From the NCBI GenBank assembly GCA_002372465.1, contig DFGW01000064.1, forward strand, positions 25,575 through 89,574: a stretch of 64,000 nucleotides of DNA, given 5' to 3'. The translations under genes and the position numbers were made by a program. Below are positions 46,823 through 53,752 of this stretch, one piece after another. The DNA comes from Butyrivibrio sp. UBA3740 (lineage in GTDB: Bacteria; Bacillota; Clostridia; Lachnospirales; Lachnospiraceae). Each line of letters starts with the position of its first letter. Within the stretch, counting starts at the first letter, position 1. Below the pieces are notes generated by a model. That model ran no database searches and had not been told where the DNA came from. It saw only the letters and a list, made by a program, of their open reading frames with translations.

Positions 46823-47955
46823 TGGGCGGATATCAGATAGACACTAAAGTTTATTTTGAGGTTATCAGTGAGACGACAAAAGAGCTTAAGACAGTTATGG
46901 ACGTCTCCGTAAAGGACAGGGCAAAGGATTTTGTGAAGAGCAAAATGGGAAGGTCCGTCAGGTCCAAAGATCCCCTGTTCTGGCCGGCAGGGATGCTGAT
47001 GCTTGGACTGGTGGAAGCAAGAAGATCTCTTATTGAGAAACTTTCAGACGAGGCGGAATCCGGAGCCCTGGTGGGTGAGATAGACGCCGTGATCCTTAAG
47101 CACCTGAACGTCTGGAAGGGCAAGTATGGTGCAAAGGTTGATTACATTGATGATGCTCTTGCAGGGGCTGCAGCCATTAAACTCTATCAGCAAAGCTATG
47201 ATGAGAAGATACGAACTGCCTGTAAAATGGCGGCGGACAAGATATACAGCTCCCTGAAATGCTCAGCAAAAGATAAGGTCGGGACCATAGTCTATAACTC
47301 TGACAGAGATTCAGGTAATGTCTTTGCGGACGGCACAGGAATGGTCAGCATGTTCCTGTCGGCTTACGGAGAGGCCTTTGAGGATAATGAGGCTCTGAAT
47401 CTGGCTGCGTTTCAGCTGATGAACTACAAAAAGTACGGCATGGATGAGCGGAGCGGACTTCCCTATCACGGCTATTCCCTTGCCGGGGAAGCGCCAAAGG
47501 GCGTAAAGAAAGGGGTTCTTTCCTGGGGAAGAGCAGCCGGCTGGCTTATCATGGGGCTTTCTGAATTTACCAAGGTCATGGAATGCTATGCTTCTGAGGG
47601 CAAGGCTGGCCCTGAACTTGGCATAGTAAGTGAGCTGGTGACCTGGTACAGAGAACTATCTGATGTACTTTACTCCTATCAAAGGCCTGAGGGCGGTTTT
47701 GCTTGGCAGGTTCAGGCAGTGGAGGGACCTTTGGATACTTCAGCCACCGGAATGATCCTGTATGGGCTTATGCGAAACGAGGAGCAGGATTTTGAAGAGG
47801 CGCTTAAAGCTCTTTTAACCAACATCGACAAAGGTAAAGTCATGGGAGCCTTAAGTTCCTGCGACGATTTCGGCGTCCACTACCAGTCCTACGGACACTT
47901 CCCATGGGGCCAGGGAGCAGTGCTTTCAGCTATTGCCACAAAAGTAGTAATGTGA
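46822..47955 (+). CDS. GH88/GH105-like unsaturated uronyl hydrolase
   Basis: The 377-residue protein has an (alpha/alpha)6-barrel pattern of unsaturated glucuronyl or rhamnogalacturonyl hydrolases: FWPAGMLMLGL, DDALAGAAAIKLYQQ, FADGTGMVSMFLSAYGE, LPYHGY, LSWGRAAGWLIMGL and PEGGFAWQV. There is no signal peptide, so it should be cytoplasmic. These enzymes remove delta-4,5 uronic acids left by polysaccharide lyases. Its place as the last gene of a biosynthetic operon, one base overlapping the flippase gene, is unusual; no lyase is nearby. Confidence 0.75.
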   Translation: MGGYQIDTKVYFEVISETTKELKTVMDVSVKDRAKDFVKSKMGRSVRSKDPLFWPAGMLMLGLVEARRSLIEKLSDEAESGALVGEIDAVILKHLNVWKGKYGAKVDYIDDALAGAAAIKLYQQSYDEKIRTACKMAADKIYSSLKCSAKDKVGTIVYNSDRDSGNVFADGTGMVSMFLSAYGEAFEDNEALNLAAFQLMNYKKYGMDERSGLPYHGYSLAGEAPKGVKKGVLSWGRAAGWLIMGLSEFTKVMECYASEGKAGPELGIVSELVTWYRELSDVLYSYQRPEGGFAWQVQAVEGPLDTSATGMILYGLMRNEEQDFEEALKALLTNIDKGKVMGALSSCDDFGVHYQSYGHFPWGQGAVLSAIATKVVM

Positions 47956-47963
47956 TATATTAT

Positions 47964-48006
47964 ATGTAGTAATCAAAACTACATGCAATAAATCTAATTA
48001 CTACAT
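47964..48006. promoter_or_regulatory. Inverted repeat with three ATGTAGT/ACTACAT copies
   Basis: ATGTAGTAAT (47964-47973) is the exact complement of ATTACTACAT (47997-48006). A third half-site ACTACAT lies between them at 47978-47984. The block fills the gap between the end of the glycan locus and the small gene at 48042. It could be an operator for a dimeric regulator or an RNA hairpin; no T-run follows. Confidence 0.45.
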
Positions 48007-48041
48007 TTACATAAATCCGGCAATACCGGTGAGGAGGCAGT

Positions 48042-48299
48042 ATGAACGCACAGGAACTTAAGAGCTATTTGGAGGAACACCTCGTTCCATCTAAGCTTTA
48101 TAAGATTGGCGGATCCCACAAGAACAGAATTTGTCTTGATAAGACTGAGAGCGGATGGGCTGTTTGGTTCCAGGACAAGAAGGAGAAGATCGGCGTACTT
48201 AACTTCGTGGATGAAGCTTCAGCCTGCAGCCGTATGAAGGATGAGATCAGGAAGCTTATGGAGCAGCTTTACGGACTTACATGGGCAGCTGCCAAGTAA
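48042..48299 (+). CDS. Small protein of unknown function (85 residues)
   Basis: A ribosome site GAGGAGG at 48031-48037 precedes the ATG, so the gene is probably real. The protein is charged and soluble, with no membrane helix or signal. An N-terminal helix (MNAQELKSYLEEHL) is followed by strands (KIGGSHKNRICLDK, WAVWFQDKKEKIG) and a C-terminal helix. No family was recognised. It has an inverted repeat upstream and a terminator downstream, so it forms its own transcription unit. Confidence 0.65.
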   Translation: MNAQELKSYLEEHLVPSKLYKIGGSHKNRICLDKTESGWAVWFQDKKEKIGVLNFVDEASACSRMKDEIRKLMEQLYGLTWAAAK

Positions 48300-48336
48300 G
48301 AGAAAGTTCTTTTTTATGAAAATTATGTTTTGGAGC

Positions 48337-48377
48337 AAAGAGATGTCTGAATATTTATTAAAAGGCATCTCTTTTTT
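48337..48377 (+). terminator. Intrinsic terminator after the 85-residue protein gene
   Basis: AAAGAGATG (48337-48345) pairs perfectly with CATCTCTTT (48366-48374), and the T-run continues to 48377. The loop is about 20 bases, longer than usual. Confidence 0.6.
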
Positions 48378-48389
48378 GTACTTGTTTTG

Positions 48390-48398
48390 TGGTAAGAT
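48390..48398 (+). promoter_or_regulatory. Candidate extended -10 promoter for rubrerythrin
   Basis: TGG at 48390-48392 followed by TAAGAT at 48393-48398 forms an extended -10 element, 40 bases ahead of the start codon. No good -35 box is present. Confidence 0.35.
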
Positions 48399-48437
48399 AA
48401 CAGTACATAAACGCGATCACGAAAGGAGAAACATCTT

Positions 48438-48995
48438 ATGGCAAATCTTGAACCAAGGACTAATGAACTTAAAGGAACTGAGACAGAAAAGAATCTGATG
48501 GCAGCCTTTGCAGGGGAATCTGAGGCAAGAAATAAATATACATATTTCGCTTCTAAGGCTAAGAAGGACGGGTATGTTCAGATCAGCAAGATCTTTGAAG
48601 AGACTGCAGCAAATGAGAAAGAGCACGCTAAGCTCTGGTACAAGATCCTGGCAGGCATCGGATCAACAGTTGACTGCTTAAATGCGGCAGCAGACGGCGA
48701 GGCATATGAGTGGAAGGAGATGTATCCGGGCTTCGCAAAGACAGCAAGAGAAGAGGGCTTCAATGACATTGCTGATCTCTTTGAGCAGGTTGCAGCAATC
48801 GAGAAGGAGCATGAGGAGAGATATCGCAAGCTCCTTAAGAACATCGAGGACGGCATTGTATTTTCAGCTGATGGCGATACTATCTGGGAGTGCTCAAACT
48901 GTGGACATGTGGTAGTAGGACCTAAGGCCCCGGAGGTTTGTCCTGTATGTAATCATCCTCAGGCTTACTTCATCAGAAAGGCTCAGAATTATTGA
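48438..48995 (+). CDS. rbr: Rubrerythrin
   Basis: The 185-residue protein has the full rubrerythrin layout. The N-terminal four-helix di-iron domain carries [25 protein letters not shown] and [14 protein letters not shown]. The C-terminal rubredoxin-like domain binds one iron through C-S-N-C and C-P-V-C. It reduces hydrogen peroxide in anaerobes using rubredoxin or NADH-dependent electron carriers. The ribosome site GAAAGGAG lies at 48420-48427. The di-iron glutamates and all four cysteines are present. Confidence 0.93.
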   Translation: MANLEPRTNELKGTETEKNLMAAFAGESEARNKYTYFASKAKKDGYVQISKIFEETAANEKEHAKLWYKILAGIGSTVDCLNAAADGEAYEWKEMYPGFAKTAREEGFNDIADLFEQVAAIEKEHEERYRKLLKNIEDGIVFSADGDTIWECSNCGHVVVGPKAPEVCPVCNHPQAYFIRKAQNY

Positions 48996-49027
48996 TCTTA
49001 AAAATTTGATAAAAGGAGCAAAACTTT

Positions 49028-49579
49028 ATGGCAAAGACAGCAATTTTCCTGGCAGACGGATTTGAAGAGATTGAGGCTCTTACGGTTGTAGACCTTTTAA
49101 GGAGAGCTCAAATTGAGATTACCATGGTTTCCATCATGGGGAGAAGAAATGTGGAGGGTTCCCATAATATCACTGTAATGGCAGATGAACTTTTGGAGGA
49201 CCTTGATTTTGACAGCTGTGACATGCTGATCCTTCCCGGGGGGATGCCTGGTACAACCAATCTTGATAACTGCGAGATGCTAAAGGCAAAGATCAGGGAA
49301 TTTAACGATAAAGGTAAGCTCCTTAGTGCCATTTGTGCAGCACCTACAGTTTTCGGCGGAATGGGCATACTGAAGGGTAAGAAAGCTACCTGCTATCCCG
49401 GGCGCGAGGGCGACCTGACAGGGGCAGAGGTTCAGTCCACAGAAGTAGTAAAGGATGGAAACTTCATCACAAGCCGTGGAATGGGAACAGCAATTCCCTT
49501 TGGTCTTGCTATTATCGAACAGTTCCAGGGAGCTGATGCAGCAGCTGATATGGCAAAAAAAATCGTATATAACCGGTGA
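49028..49579 (+). CDS. DJ-1/PfpI family protein (ThiJ/YajL-like)
   Basis: The protein has 183 residues with a flavodoxin-like fold. The nucleophile-elbow cysteine is C103 in LLSAICAAPTVFGG, and the early acidic FADGFEEIEAL-type segment is at residues 8-18. DJ-1 homologues are linked to glyoxal detoxification and oxidative stress; the exact reaction remains debated. It lies 32 bases after rubrerythrin, with AAAAGGAG at 49012-49019, so both may be one stress-related transcript. A terminator follows. Confidence 0.88.
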   Translation: MAKTAIFLADGFEEIEALTVVDLLRRAQIEITMVSIMGRRNVEGSHNITVMADELLEDLDFDSCDMLILPGGMPGTTNLDNCEMLKAKIREFNDKGKLLSAICAAPTVFGGMGILKGKKATCYPGREGDLTGAEVQSTEVVKDGNFITSRGMGTAIPFGLAIIEQFQGADAAADMAKKIVYNR

Positions 49580-49606
49580 TCAAGGTTAGATATTAAGACA
49601 AATGAA

Positions 49607-49637
49607 GTCCGTCAACGTTAGTGTTGGCGGGCTTTTT
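49607..49637 (+). terminator. Intrinsic terminator after the DJ-1/PfpI gene
   Basis: GTCCGTCAAC (49607-49616) pairs with GTTGGCGGGC (49623-49632), including two G-T pairs, around a six-base loop. TTTTT follows at 49633-49637. Confidence 0.8.
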
Positions 49638-49669
49638 GCGTGTTTATAATTTTTTTAGAAATAAAAGAG

Positions 49670-49698
49670 TTGACATTTTGTGCTACATGTTCTATAAC
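49670..49698 (+). promoter_or_regulatory. Sigma-A promoter of the hsp20 gene
   Basis: TTGACA (49670-49675, perfect) and TATAAC (49693-49698) are separated by 17 bases. Transcription should start near 49705, just before the CIRCE-like site. Confidence 0.85.
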
Positions 49699-49714
49699 AT
49701 ACTTGTAAAGAAAA

Positions 49715-49741
49715 TTAGCAGCCGAACCATTCGAGTGCTAA
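49715..49741 (+). promoter_or_regulatory. CIRCE-like operator (HrcA site)
   Basis: TTAGCAGCC, nine bases, then GAGTGCTAA. The consensus is TTAGCACTC-N9-GAGTGCTAA, so the right arm is perfect and the left arm has two changes. It lies in the first part of the transcript, the normal place for HrcA repression in Firmicutes. Confidence 0.75.
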
Positions 49742-49793
49742 TAACAAACAAAACCACTACACCACAAATATAAATAGAAAAGGAGTGATAATT

Positions 49794-50258
49794 ATGTTGA
49801 TGCCTATGTTATGGAGTAACAATGATATTTTTGATGAGATGGATAACCTGTTCAACGATGGATTCTTCGGCGGAAGATGCCCGGCACCAAGAGCTGCCAA
49901 GCAGCTTGATTCAACAACAGGCTTTATGAAAACTGATGTTATCGAAAAGGATGACTGCTATCAGCTTGAGGCAGAGCTTCCCGGCTTTAATAAGGAAGAT
50001 ATCAATATTGATCTGAAGAATGATACCCTTACCATCAGCGCTTCTCACAACGAGAACAAGGATGAGAAGGATGAGAACGGCAAGTACATCCGCCGTGAGA
50101 GAAGAAGTTCTTCTTACCAGAGATCATTCCATGTCGAAGGCCTTAAGCCTGAGGATGTGATCGCTCAATACAAGAACGGCGTTCTTACAGTCAACCTTCC
50201 TAAGAAGGAAGCAATCCCTGAGAAGGAAGAGACTATCAAGATTGAAGTAAAAGACTAA
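49794..50258 (+). CDS. hsp20: Hsp20/alpha-crystallin small heat-shock protein
   Basis: ATG 49794 with AAGGAG at 49780-49785 gives 154 residues; GTG 49785 is inside the ribosome site. The alpha-crystallin domain contains ELPGFNKEDINIDLKND and TLTISASHN, and ends with GVLTVNLPKKE, the last strand of the domain. Such proteins hold unfolded proteins for refolding by ATP-dependent chaperones. A strong sigma-A promoter and a CIRCE-like operator precede it, so heat induction through HrcA is likely. In many Firmicutes CIRCE controls groE and dnaK instead. Confidence 0.92.
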   Translation: MLMPMLWSNNDIFDEMDNLFNDGFFGGRCPAPRAAKQLDSTTGFMKTDVIEKDDCYQLEAELPGFNKEDINIDLKNDTLTISASHNENKDEKDENGKYIRRERRSSSYQRSFHVEGLKPEDVIAQYKNGVLTVNLPKKEAIPEKEETIKIEVKD

Positions 50259-50323
50259 AACTTAAAATGCCAAATTCTTTTGGACCCCCTCATAATCCAA
50301 AATAAATAGCATATAAACCTCTA

Positions 50324-50357
50324 AAGAGCCCCATGGTCTTAGGACCATGGGGCTCTT
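50324..50357. repeat. Perfect 15-base-pair hairpin after hsp20
   Basis: The arms 50324-50338 and 50343-50357 are perfectly complementary around a TTAG loop. Neither strand has a T-run directly after it, so it is a strong stem without the classic terminator tail. It may stop transcription or stabilise the 3' end of the hsp20 mRNA. Confidence 0.75.
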
Positions 50358-50436
50358 GCCATATATCGGAGTTGAAAATAGAATAGTAATGATGAAAGAT
50401 AATATGAAAAAGAGCATCAGCCGCTAGGAGGGCAAT

Positions 50437-50910
50437 ATGGGCGTAGAGATAGAGAAAAAGTTTACAGTTAAAGAACTTCCCAAGGATCTGGACAAGTATC
50501 CTTACAGGGTAATAGAACAGGCATATCTTAATGTAACACCTGCTATCAGAGTCAGGAAGGATAACAATAGTTATTATATGACCTATAAGTGCCACAAGCC
50601 CCGGGGGACTGCCACTGATATAGGTCAGACGGAGTACAACATGCCTCTGGACGAAGCAACTTATCTGCACCTTAAGGCCAAGGCCGACGGCAATGTGATC
50701 ACCAAAAGACGCTACCTGATTCCGGAAAAGAATGGTCTGACCATTGAACTTGACGTCTTTGAGGGAGTATTTAAGGGAAGGATACTTGCAGAGGTGGAAT
50801 TTCCCACAGAAGAAGCAGCCAGAGCCTATGTTCCTGCTTCCTGGTTTGATCAGGATGTGACCGGAGATCCTCAATACAGTAACTCGCAAATGAGCGCAGA
50901 AAAAATATAA
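50437..50910 (+). CDS. CYTH-domain triphosphate tunnel metalloenzyme
   Basis: The 157-residue protein begins with the ExExK signature E4-I-E6-K-K8 (MGVEIEKKF) of CYTH proteins. AIRVRKDNNSYYMTYK and LTIELDVFEG supply the tunnel's charged strands. Bacterial relatives cleave inorganic triphosphate or adenylate-linked triphosphates. The ribosome site CTAGGAGG is at 50424-50431. It stands alone between the heat-shock gene and the flagellar region. The substrate is not predictable from sequence. Confidence 0.85.
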   Translation: MGVEIEKKFTVKELPKDLDKYPYRVIEQAYLNVTPAIRVRKDNNSYYMTYKCHKPRGTATDIGQTEYNMPLDEATYLHLKAKADGNVITKRRYLIPEKNGLTIELDVFEGVFKGRILAEVEFPTEEAARAYVPASWFDQDVTGDPQYSNSQMSAEKI

Positions 50911-50930
50911 AAAAATTTATTAAAATACTC

Positions 50931-50957
50931 TAAAGTTTTCCAAGAAGATTCCGATAT
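50931..50957 (+). promoter_or_regulatory. Sigma-28 promoter 1 upstream of flgM
   Basis: TAAAGTTT (50931-50938), 11 bases, then TCCGATAT (50950-50957). This matches the flagellar sigma-28 consensus TAAAGTTT-N11-GCCGATAA almost fully. Confidence 0.85.
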
Positions 50958-51048
50958 AAATAACGACAACAGTAAAAGTACAGACCCTGTGGGCGTTTTG
51001 GCCATTACCTGCTCCGGAAATTTAGGGGAAAAGTTTTCGGGAAAAAGC

Positions 51049-51075
51049 TAAAGTAATGGAAACTTCTACCGATAA
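51049..51075 (+). promoter_or_regulatory. Sigma-28 promoter 2 upstream of flgM
   Basis: TAAAGTAA (51049-51056), 11 bases, then ACCGATAA (51068-51075). Its spacing is the same as that of promoter 1. It lies 45 bases before the flgM start codon. Confidence 0.78.
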
Positions 51076-51089
51076 ATGTAGTAGAAGTT
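51061..51089. repeat. Inverted repeat over the -10 of the second flgM promoter
   Basis: AACTTCTAC (51061-51069) and GTAGAAGTT (51081-51089) are perfect complements around an 11-base centre. The left arm overlaps the first bases of the -10 box, so the repeat could be an operator. In the longer transcript from promoter 1 it could fold as a hairpin ahead of the flgM ribosome site. Confidence 0.55.
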
Positions 51090-51119
51090 AAAAAATACTC
51101 CAGGGAAGGAGGAAAAGTT

Positions 51120-51398
51120 ATGCGAATAGAAGCATACAGTCAGGTTCAGCAGATCTACTCAAACAACAAAATAAGTAAACCGCAGGCAGCTAAGAAGACT
51201 GGCGATATAAGAGATACAGTATCTTTCTCTTCAATCGGCAAGGATATTCAGGTTGCGAAACAGGCTGTAAGCGCTGCTCCCGATATCAGGGAAGATAAGG
51301 TTGCTGCGTTGAAAGCTGCTATTAAAAATGGTACTTATGATGTTAGTGGAGAGGCTTTCGCTGATAAATTACTGGCGAAGTACGAAGAATTGGCATAA
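51120..51398 (+). CDS. flgM: Anti-sigma-28 factor FlgM
   Basis: The 92-residue protein has a loose N-terminal half with RDTVSFSSIGKDIQVAKQAV and the typical C-terminal FlgM helices DIREDKVAALKAAIKNGTYD followed by SGEAFADKLL. FlgM binds sigma-28 and blocks it until the hook is complete and FlgM is exported. Two sigma-28-type promoters upstream imply feedback control of its own gene. The ribosome site GAAGGAGG is at 51106-51113. Confidence 0.9.
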   Translation: MRIEAYSQVQQIYSNNKISKPQAAKKTGDIRDTVSFSSIGKDIQVAKQAVSAAPDIREDKVAALKAAIKNGTYDVSGEAFADKLLAKYEELA

Positions 51399-51434
51399 GC
51401 CTAACATCAATTAAATATCAGGAGGATGATTCCA

Positions 51435-51953
51435 GTGGCAAGTTTGATGGAAAATCTCGTGGACGTTCTTGATAAGGAATGTACCATGTACGAAAAATTA
51501 CTGGGATTATCTAGCCAAAAGACCACAATCATTATAAAAGGTGATCTTAAGGCACTTGCAGAAATCACGGATGAGGAGCAGTACATCATAAGCGATATCC
51601 AGGGAATGGAGAAACAACGAGTGACCGCCATGACGGATATTGCCAATGTACTTAACATGGATGTTAATTCATTGAAACTGACCGATCTGATCCAGGTACT
51701 TGCGAAAAGACCCACCGATCAGAAGAATCTGGCAAAGCAGCGGGATAGGCTCGTTACCGTTGCAGATAATGTCAGACGTGTAAACGGACAGAATCAGGAG
51801 CTTTTAAAGAGCTCCATTGAAATGGTTCAGTTCGAGATGAACATCATCCAGGCGTCTAAGAGAGCTCCGCAAACGGCTAATTACTCAAGAGCTGCAGACA
51901 CTATAGGCGAATGTTTAGGTTACACATCGGGCGGGTTTGATGCAAAGCAGTGA
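51435..51953 (+). CDS. flgN: FlgN-family flagellar export chaperone
   Basis: GTG 51435, nine bases after AGGAGG (51420-51425), gives 172 residues; ATG 51426 touches the ribosome site. The protein is mostly helical (MENLVDVLDKECTMYEKLLG, then a long central helix) as in FlgN, which guards FlgK and FlgL until export. It lies between flgM and flgK, the usual position. Sequence similarity to enterobacterial FlgN is low, so the call rests on fold and position. Confidence 0.8.
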   Translation: MASLMENLVDVLDKECTMYEKLLGLSSQKTTIIIKGDLKALAEITDEEQYIISDIQGMEKQRVTAMTDIANVLNMDVNSLKLTDLIQVLAKRPTDQKNLAKQRDRLVTVADNVRRVNGQNQELLKSSIEMVQFEMNIIQASKRAPQTANYSRAADTIGECLGYTSGGFDAKQ

Positions 51954-51977
51954 CGTACCACTTTGAAAAGTGGTACG
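51954..51977. repeat. Hairpin between flgN and flgK
   Basis: CGTACCACTT (51954-51963) and AAGTGGTACG (51968-51977) form a perfect ten-pair stem with a TGAA loop, starting at the base after the flgN stop. No T-run follows. A second palindrome, CACCCGGGTG, lies at 51996-52005. These may be RNA processing or stability elements. Confidence 0.6.
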
Positions 51978-52078
51978 GGTTGCATGTAGATAATCCACCC
52001 GGGTGAATGCCGTATTTCGCGGTAGTGTCTTTAATTTTGCCTTTTTTAGGGTAAAAGAAATACCAGGAGGACGATAAC

Positions 52079-53737
52079 ATGTCTCTAATGGCCAACTTAT
52101 ATGTGGGTACATCAGGACTCCAGACTTCCCAGAATGCGCTGAATACCACAGCTCATAACATGGCGAACCTGGACACTGAGGGATACACAAGGCAACAGGT
52201 TTCCCAGGGAACCAGAGCTTACCAGACGATAGAAAAGAGAAACGAAGCAGTTGCCTGGAAGCAGATAGGAACCGGCGTAAACTACAATAATTGTAAACAG
52301 GTAAGGAGTGACTTTCTTGATATTTCCTATAGAAGGGAAACAGGAAGGAGCTCTTTTTATGACGTTTCCTTAAAGGCCCTTGAAGAGATAGAAGATCAGC
52401 TCCAGGAAATGAACGGATCCGAATTTGCAGATTCACTCAATAACCTTTGGGTTTCAGTACAGGAGCTTGGCAAGGATCCATGTTCAGCTGTGACCCAGAG
52501 CTCTTTTATCACAAGAGCAAATGAATTCCTTACAAGAGCCAAGAGCGTATATGATGGCCTTGTTAATTACCAGGAGAACATGGACTCCACCATAAAGGGA
52601 ATTGTAGATAACATCAACGATTATGGCGACAGGATAAGACGTCTCAACGAAGATATAGTAAGCATAGAATCAGGCAGACAGGAAAAAGCCAATGACCTTA
52701 GGGATGAGAGGAATCTGCTTCTTGATAAACTGGCTGAATACGGACAGATTGAATACCAGGAAGACATTTTCGGCAATGTAACAGTTCTTTTCGAAGGGTC
52801 CTCATTTGTAACTACAGATCACGTTAATCATATAGGAATAGATACCACACTGGAGAGCAGCGTTGGTTATGCAACTCCATATTGGGAGTACGCAGCAAAG
52901 ACCGTGGACAACAAGGATGGCACAAAGACAGTTGTTTCCATAGAGGGAGCACATCTTTTTGATCTTAGCCAGACAATCTCAACCACAACAAATACTGATA
53001 TAGGTAAGCTAAGGTCAGTGCTTCTGGCAAGGGGTGATCACAACGCCACCTATCACGATATAACAGAAGACACAGAGTTCTACAACAAGAACATTTCCCA
53101 GTCGGTTATCATGAATGTTGAAGCGGAGTTCGACCAGATGATCCACAACATCATGACAACTATAAACGACATCATGGAGCAGGCAGAAAGTAATCCGGCA
53201 TTTCTTGATGATGAAGCAGGAGATGCAAAAGATTTTACACTTTTTGTATGTGCCAATGATACAGACAAGCTTACCTATGATATAAGCGCCGACAAGCCTG
53301 CAGGAACAATATACACGGGATTCACTATAAAGAACACCCAGGTGAATCCACTGCTTATCCAGGAGCCTACAGCTTTCACCTTCCGCACGGCAGACGGAAG
53401 CGAGGATAATGTAACAACAACCAGGTTAAAAGACGCTTTCACGAAAGAGCAGTACACCCTTAATCCAAATGTCACCACCAGAAACAGCTTCGTAACCTAC
53501 TACAACAGCCTGGTTTCACAGGTGGCAAACTCAGGAGATGTTTACAACAGCATCAAAGAGGCCCAGGATCAGACAGTTTCATCGGTAAATGCAGCCAGAG
53601 AGCAGATCGTGGGAGTATCAAGTGATGAGGAGCTGGAGTTCATGATAATGCTCCAGAATGCATATAATGCTTCCAGCAGATATATCAATGTAGTAAGTGA
53701 AATGCTGGAGCACCTTGTATCCACTTTAGGTTCATGA
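52079..53737 (+). CDS. flgK: Flagellar hook-associated protein FlgK, copy 1
   Basis: The 552-residue protein begins with the rod/hook signature GLQTSQNALNTTAHNMANLD followed by TEGYTRQQV, and ends with ELEFMIMLQNAYNASSRYIN plus LEHLVSTLG. The ends form the coiled-coil D0 domain and the middle part the exposed domains. FlgK joins the hook to the filament junction. AGGAGG lies at 52065-52070. A second flgK-like gene follows after 15 bases. Confidence 0.9.
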   Translation: MSLMANLYVGTSGLQTSQNALNTTAHNMANLDTEGYTRQQVSQGTRAYQTIEKRNEAVAWKQIGTGVNYNNCKQVRSDFLDISYRRETGRSSFYDVSLKALEEIEDQLQEMNGSEFADSLNNLWVSVQELGKDPCSAVTQSSFITRANEFLTRAKSVYDGLVNYQENMDSTIKGIVDNINDYGDRIRRLNEDIVSIESGRQEKANDLRDERNLLLDKLAEYGQIEYQEDIFGNVTVLFEGSSFVTTDHVNHIGIDTTLESSVGYATPYWEYAAKTVDNKDGTKTVVSIEGAHLFDLSQTISTTTNTDIGKLRSVLLARGDHNATYHDITEDTEFYNKNISQSVIMNVEAEFDQMIHNIMTTINDIMEQAESNPAFLDDEAGDAKDFTLFVCANDTDKLTYDISADKPAGTIYTGFTIKNTQVNPLLIQEPTAFTFRTADGSEDNVTTTRLKDAFTKEQYTLNPNVTTRNSFVTYYNSLVSQVANSGDVYNSIKEAQDQTVSSVNAAREQIVGVSSDEELEFMIMLQNAYNASSRYINVVSEMLEHLVSTLGS

Positions 53738-53752
53738 TAAAGGAGAAAGGCT

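Noticed and set aside
50372-50403. TTGAAA and GATAAT before the CYTH gene as a promoter
   Set aside because: The two boxes are 20 bases apart, which is too far, and no better pair was found nearby.
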